The notes under the pieces: generated by a model
Told to the model about the DNA's origin: nothing
The model's input: only the letters and a program-made list of their open reading frames with translations
Database searches by the model: none
In this document: in pieces, positions 47,912 through 50,854 of the stretch
Layout of the letters: every line of letters starts with the position of its first letter
How positions within the stretch are numbered: position 1 is the first letter of the stretch
NCBI GenBank assembly: GCA_016931155.1
Contig: JAFGFJ010000004.1
Span: 1-50,854 of the forward strand
Length of the DNA stretch: 50,854 bases
From: Candidatus Dojkabacteria bacterium
Lineage (GTDB): Bacteria > Patescibacteria > Dojkabacteria > B142 > JAFGFJ01
Direction of reading: 5' to 3'
Program-made: the position numbers and the translations under genes

Positions 47912-49923
47912 AAAATAGATTTTCAGAGAAAACTTCATTTGTCAGGATAATTGTTCTTACGGTGGTTCTTCTCTGCATTGGATTTGCAAACCCCTACCAG
48001 ACAAAAGCGGCTACCAACGGCTCCTTTAGAATAACAGCACCTTCAACCACTCTTGTGTCAAATTGTGAGTATTTTGCAAATATCGTGATAAATACGGGAG
48101 GAGACAACTCGAACGCTGCAGACATTGAAATAACATTTGATCCTGCCAGGCTCGAAATTTTGGATTCAGACACTTCTGTCCCCGGAAAACAGATTCAAAT
48201 GGGTAGTGCTTATGAGGGATATTTGGGAAATATGGTTGATGAATCTACTGGAAGAATAAGACTTCTTGGTGCTTCGACTACAAGGATACTAAATGGTGAA
48301 GCAGTCTTCGGAATTATAAAATTCAGATCAAGACCTGCAGTGACCAGTGCAGGATTTAGTATTAAGTTCGATGGTGCAGGAAATACTTTGGATAGCAACA
48401 TAGCAGACTCATCAACGAGTTATGATATTCTTGGTTCAGTTGAGAACATTTCTTTTACCTTCGGTTCAGGTAGCTGCCCCACAGATACCTCGGGTCCAAT
48501 TATTATATTCGTACAACCCAAAAATAACGAAATATCTTATCCTCCAAACGGTCATATTATTATAAAAGTTTCAGACCCAGGCACGGGGATAAATATAAAT
48601 ACACTCCACATAAACATAAATGGAGAGATATATTTAATAACCAGTCCAGAGTTGAGTTATGAAGTAAGTGGATCAGAATATACTATAGAAATAGTACCGA
48701 AAAACCCTTTCCCCACTGATCAACCTTCAACCATTATAGTAAGAGTAGAAGACAATTCAGGTAATTCCTCCACGGAATCTATTGTTTTCAATATGTTACA
48801 GCAAAGAGAAGATCTTCCGGAGACAGGAATTTCAACACCTGTAGACAAAGTAATAACAGATACTATTAACAGTCTGGAAAATATTTTTAAAAGAATCACG
48901 GATACAATCCCAGGTATGCTGGGTCAAATAATACAGGAAGCGGGCATAGCCGGTCTCGGAAGCATTCTTAGTGCCTTAACTCTTATTGCTTACGGAATAG
49001 CTCTTCTTTTTACACTCAGAAGTCCCAAGCATTTGTTTTACCTCTTCGGATTTGTTTTCGGAAAAAGAAGTAAGAACCCCTGGGGCATAATTATTGATGG
49101 GAATAGCAACAAACCTGTAGCTTTTGCAAATGTCAGGTTGTATATCGAGGGAAGCAGAGCTGTCGTCAATGAAAAAGTATCTGATCTCGATGGCAGGTAC
49201 GGACTCGTTGCATCAGCAGGAAAATATAGGCTGGAAGTAGAACATTCGGACTATAAAAAAGAAATTGTTTCTATAGAAATTCCAGAAACAGGAGTAATCA
49301 CAAGAGATATAGTACTCAGACCGCTTGAATCGAAAATGAATTTCTTCAGAGGTATAAGGAAAGGTCTTGAGAATTTCAATAATTCAATGAATAAACTACT
49401 CCCATATATTTTCACAATTGGATTTTTTTCTTCACTACTGGCAACTATTTTCAACCCTGTGGTCACTAACTTTTTGATCATGACCTGTTATTTTGTATTT
49501 CTTATCCTTCAGGCAATCGCAAGCAGATACAAACTGAAGGAATGGGGATCTGTCTTTGATTCATCCAGCAATCTTTTGGTACCAAATACTTTGGTCAAAT
49601 TATTTGATACAAAGACTTGGAAGCTAATAGACACCCAAATGACTGATGAAAAGGGACGGTTTGGGCTGTTTATCCAACCTGGTGAGTACGGTCTTCTTGC
49701 TGTAGCACAAGGTTATAGTTTCCCTTCAAAGAAGCAGGAAGACCTGCCACTTCTTGAGGAGAAATACCAGAGTCTCCTTAAGGTAGATATAAAGGAAGGA
49801 AAAAAACTTGATGTTGATATTCTACTTGATCCCCTTGGAGAGGCAACTGCGAAAAAACTTCAGGAGAAATTTACCAGTTCAAAGGGAAATACAATTCAAG
49901 ATTCTCCCTTCGGAGTCGATTAG
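47908..49923 (+). CDS. Cohesin-domain membrane protein with CarboxypepD_reg-like modules (671 aa)
   Basis: A signal peptide (about residues 1-35) is followed by a cohesin-like jelly-roll (about 37-190: NGSFRITAPSTTLVSNCEYF, ADIEITFDPARLEIL, ILNGEAVFGIIKFRSRPAV), an Ig-like domain (to about 300), an internal LPETG (303-307), TM helices near 345-385, a carboxypeptidase-regulatory-like domain (PVAFANVRLYIEGSRAVVNE, SDLDGRYGL), two more TM helices (TIGFFSSLLATIF, FLIMTCYFVFLILQAI), and a second such domain (TDEKGRFGLFIQPGEY). Cohesins bind dockerins; the partner gene is directly upstream. The layout puts the cohesin outside. The orientation of the two regulatory-like domains is not certain. Confidence 0.85.
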   Translation: MKNRFSEKTSFVRIIVLTVVLLCIGFANPYQTKAATNGSFRITAPSTTLVSNCEYFANIVINTGGDNSNAADIEITFDPARLEILDSDTSVPGKQIQMGSAYEGYLGNMVDESTGRIRLLGASTTRILNGEAVFGIIKFRSRPAVTSAGFSIKFDGAGNTLDSNIADSSTSYDILGSVENISFTFGSGSCPTDTSGPIIIFVQPKNNEISYPPNGHIIIKVSDPGTGININTLHININGEIYLITSPELSYEVSGSEYTIEIVPKNPFPTDQPSTIIVRVEDNSGNSSTESIVFNMLQQREDLPETGISTPVDKVITDTINSLENIFKRITDTIPGMLGQIIQEAGIAGLGSILSALTLIAYGIALLFTLRSPKHLFYLFGFVFGKRSKNPWGIIIDGNSNKPVAFANVRLYIEGSRAVVNEKVSDLDGRYGLVASAGKYRLEVEHSDYKKEIVSIEIPETGVITRDIVLRPLESKMNFFRGIRKGLENFNNSMNKLLPYIFTIGFFSSLLATIFNPVVTNFLIMTCYFVFLILQAIASRYKLKEWGSVFDSSSNLLVPNTLVKLFDTKTWKLIDTQMTDEKGRFGLFIQPGEYGLLAVAQGYSFPSKKQEDLPLLEEKYQSLLKVDIKEGKKLDVDILLDPLGEATAKKLQEKFTSSKGNTIQDSPFGVD

Positions 49924-50093
49924 AAAAAATGTCTGAAATTGCGGAAGTTACAAGAGAATATTTCCACTAATATTCCCGCTTTATTACTAAATGTCTCTTA
50001 TTCCCTCAAGGAAATCAATATCTTTCCTGCTGATGAGTAAAACGTGATGCTCTAAATCGCAACAACCCAAAGTAATAGCTAAGACTCAACTTG

Positions 50094-50594
50094 TTAGTTT
50101 GAAGGATTCGTCCCAGGCACAGAAGATGGGTCTGTTGTTTCAGTATCGGTAGTTACAACTGGAGCAACATTAACAATCCTGTCCTTTTCGGGATCATATA
50201 AAATAGCTTTATTTTTATATACAAGCAACTTATGACCATTCTTTGCATCTGCATAAAACTCAGGATTACTTTCTCTCAATTTATCAACGTCAACAACAGT
50301 TGCAATACCTGGTTCTTCATCAGGCAACAAAATATGCTTCTCGACCTGTCTCTTCAGGAAATTGGCCTCTTCACCTGCAGCAACAGTTGGATTAACAGCC
50401 TTCTGTTTCTCTTTGTAGTATAAAAGACCAAGACCACCAGCCACCAAAATGCACACAACCAACAACACAACAAGAACTGAATCCCTTTTTTGGAACAGAT
50501 TTAGAGCCTTTCCTGTTTTCTCTGATGTTCCCGATTGTTCCATACTTCCTGTATGCTCACTGCCAAAAGGTGATTGTAAATTCATATCGGGCAA
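50094..50594 (-). CDS. Single-pass membrane protein of unknown function (166 aa)
   Basis: A cytoplasmic N-terminus rich in Gly/Ser/Glu is followed by one TM helix (SVLVVLLVVCILVAGGLGLLYY). The outer part is about 100 residues with DKLRESNPEFYADAKNGHKL and LVYKNKAILYDPEKDRIVNV, a small alpha/beta stretch, then a Thr/Pro/Ser tail ending in NPSN. No family is recognised, although the DPEKDRIVNVAPV end resembles a recurrent exported domain in CPR genomes. An alternative ATG is three codons inside. It precedes the edge gene on the same strand. Confidence 0.65.
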   Translation of the reverse strand: MPDMNLQSPFGSEHTGSMEQSGTSEKTGKALNLFQKRDSVLVVLLVVCILVAGGLGLLYYKEKQKAVNPTVAAGEEANFLKRQVEKHILLPDEEPGIATVVDVDKLRESNPEFYADAKNGHKLLVYKNKAILYDPEKDRIVNVAPVVTTDTETTDPSSVPGTNPSN

Positions 50595-50662
50595 TTAAAA
50601 ATTCTGTGGAAAATTATTTCTAAAGCGTACAAGTTTTTGCTTGGTTAGTCAAGAATTTTAAT

Positions 50663-50854
50663 TTAGTTTACTATCAGATACTTGATTATAATTTCCTCTT
50701 CCAGAGTTTCTCTCAACACCAAATAGAAGCCGCCATTATCTTTACCCTCAATTTTTACAAACCCATCATAGTTATCATAATATCCTTCATAGCTGATAAG
50801 GACAAGAGAATCGGGAGTTACCATACTATTCTCCACCTTTATTTCACTCTCCCC
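50663..50854 (-). CDS. C-terminal end of a gene cut by the window edge
   Basis: A frame open to the right edge encodes 63 residues ending at TAA (50663-50665). It includes VTPDSLVLISYEGYYDNYDG and GKDNGGFYLVLRE, then a final EEIIIKYLIVN. Alternating hydrophobic strands and the GGFY pattern suggest the last beta-sandwich of an exported or adhesin-like protein. Nothing more can be assigned from this part alone. Confidence 0.6.
   Translation of the reverse strand, partial: GESEIKVENSMVTPDSLVLISYEGYYDNYDGFVKIEGKDNGGFYLVLRETLEEEIIIKYLIVN

Noticed and set aside
1..50854. UGA recoding (Gly) as in Gracilibacteria
   Set aside because: TGA ends several clear genes in position (for example at 3638-3640 and 30374-30376), and no internal TGA is needed to extend any conserved domain.

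Overview
The window looks like a chromosomal stretch from an AT-rich, small-genome bacterium of the Candidate Phyla Radiation (Patescibacteria). Grounds: gene pairs packed at ATGA and TAATG junctions; start codons mostly without Shine-Dalgarno sequences, several of them right behind a -10 box; many single-pass membrane proteins of unknown function; a reduced type IV pilus locus; cohesin/dockerin-like surface proteins. TGA is used as a stop throughout, so the UGA-glycine code of Gracilibacteria/Absconditabacteria is excluded. Dojkabacteria- or Microgenomates-like lineages are plausible, but no rRNA or ribosomal protein is present to decide this. The phylum assignment is inference.

Layout. (1) Positions 1-9620, + strand: a translationally coupled surface-protein cluster. 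It starts with the 3' part of a very large secreted protein (Ig-like, M23 peptidase, LGFP-like repeats, Pro/Thr linker, C39-type papain-fold domain), followed by four membrane-anchored proteins and an M23 gene destroyed by an IS1595-type (ISXO2-like) insertion. (2) 9646-19536, - strand: a type IV pilus operon read pilB-pilT-pilC-pilin-pilin-pilD-pilin-pilin-pilin-PilX-like. (3) 19618-27669, + strand: DNA polymerase III delta-prime, a VanZ-like protein, a slipin, gyrB, gyrA and a GreA-family factor whose leader carries a terminator with a competing upstream hairpin. (4) 27761-43626, - strand: Xer recombinase, a 0.7 kb non-coding gap, then a long run read from right to left: efp, a small membrane protein, M16 and M29 peptidases, an MFS transporter, lgt-like, lspA, rluD-like, an LCP/LytR_C protein, yebC, a propeller-like membrane protein, ruvC, ruvA, ruvB and a polytopic protein. 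(5) 43627-50854: a structured 0.4 kb leader, a radical-SAM-like protein, tRNA-Leu(CAA), a stand-alone receiver-domain protein, two small helical proteins, then a coupled dockerin/cohesin gene pair on +, and two - strand genes, the last cut by the window edge.

How the genes work together. The surface cluster, the pilus and the cohesin/dockerin pair together suggest a cell that attaches to other cells or to polymers and remodels peptidoglycan or proteins at its surface. The Lgt-like and LspA pair would process lipoproteins and PilD would process prepilins. Gyrase, RuvABC, the polymerase subunit and Xer form the DNA-maintenance core, and the Gre factor, YebC and EF-P the expression core. The parts least explained by known families are the cohesin/dockerin pair, the Gre-factor leader, the leader and product of the radical-SAM-like gene, and the structured element in the gap upstream of xer.
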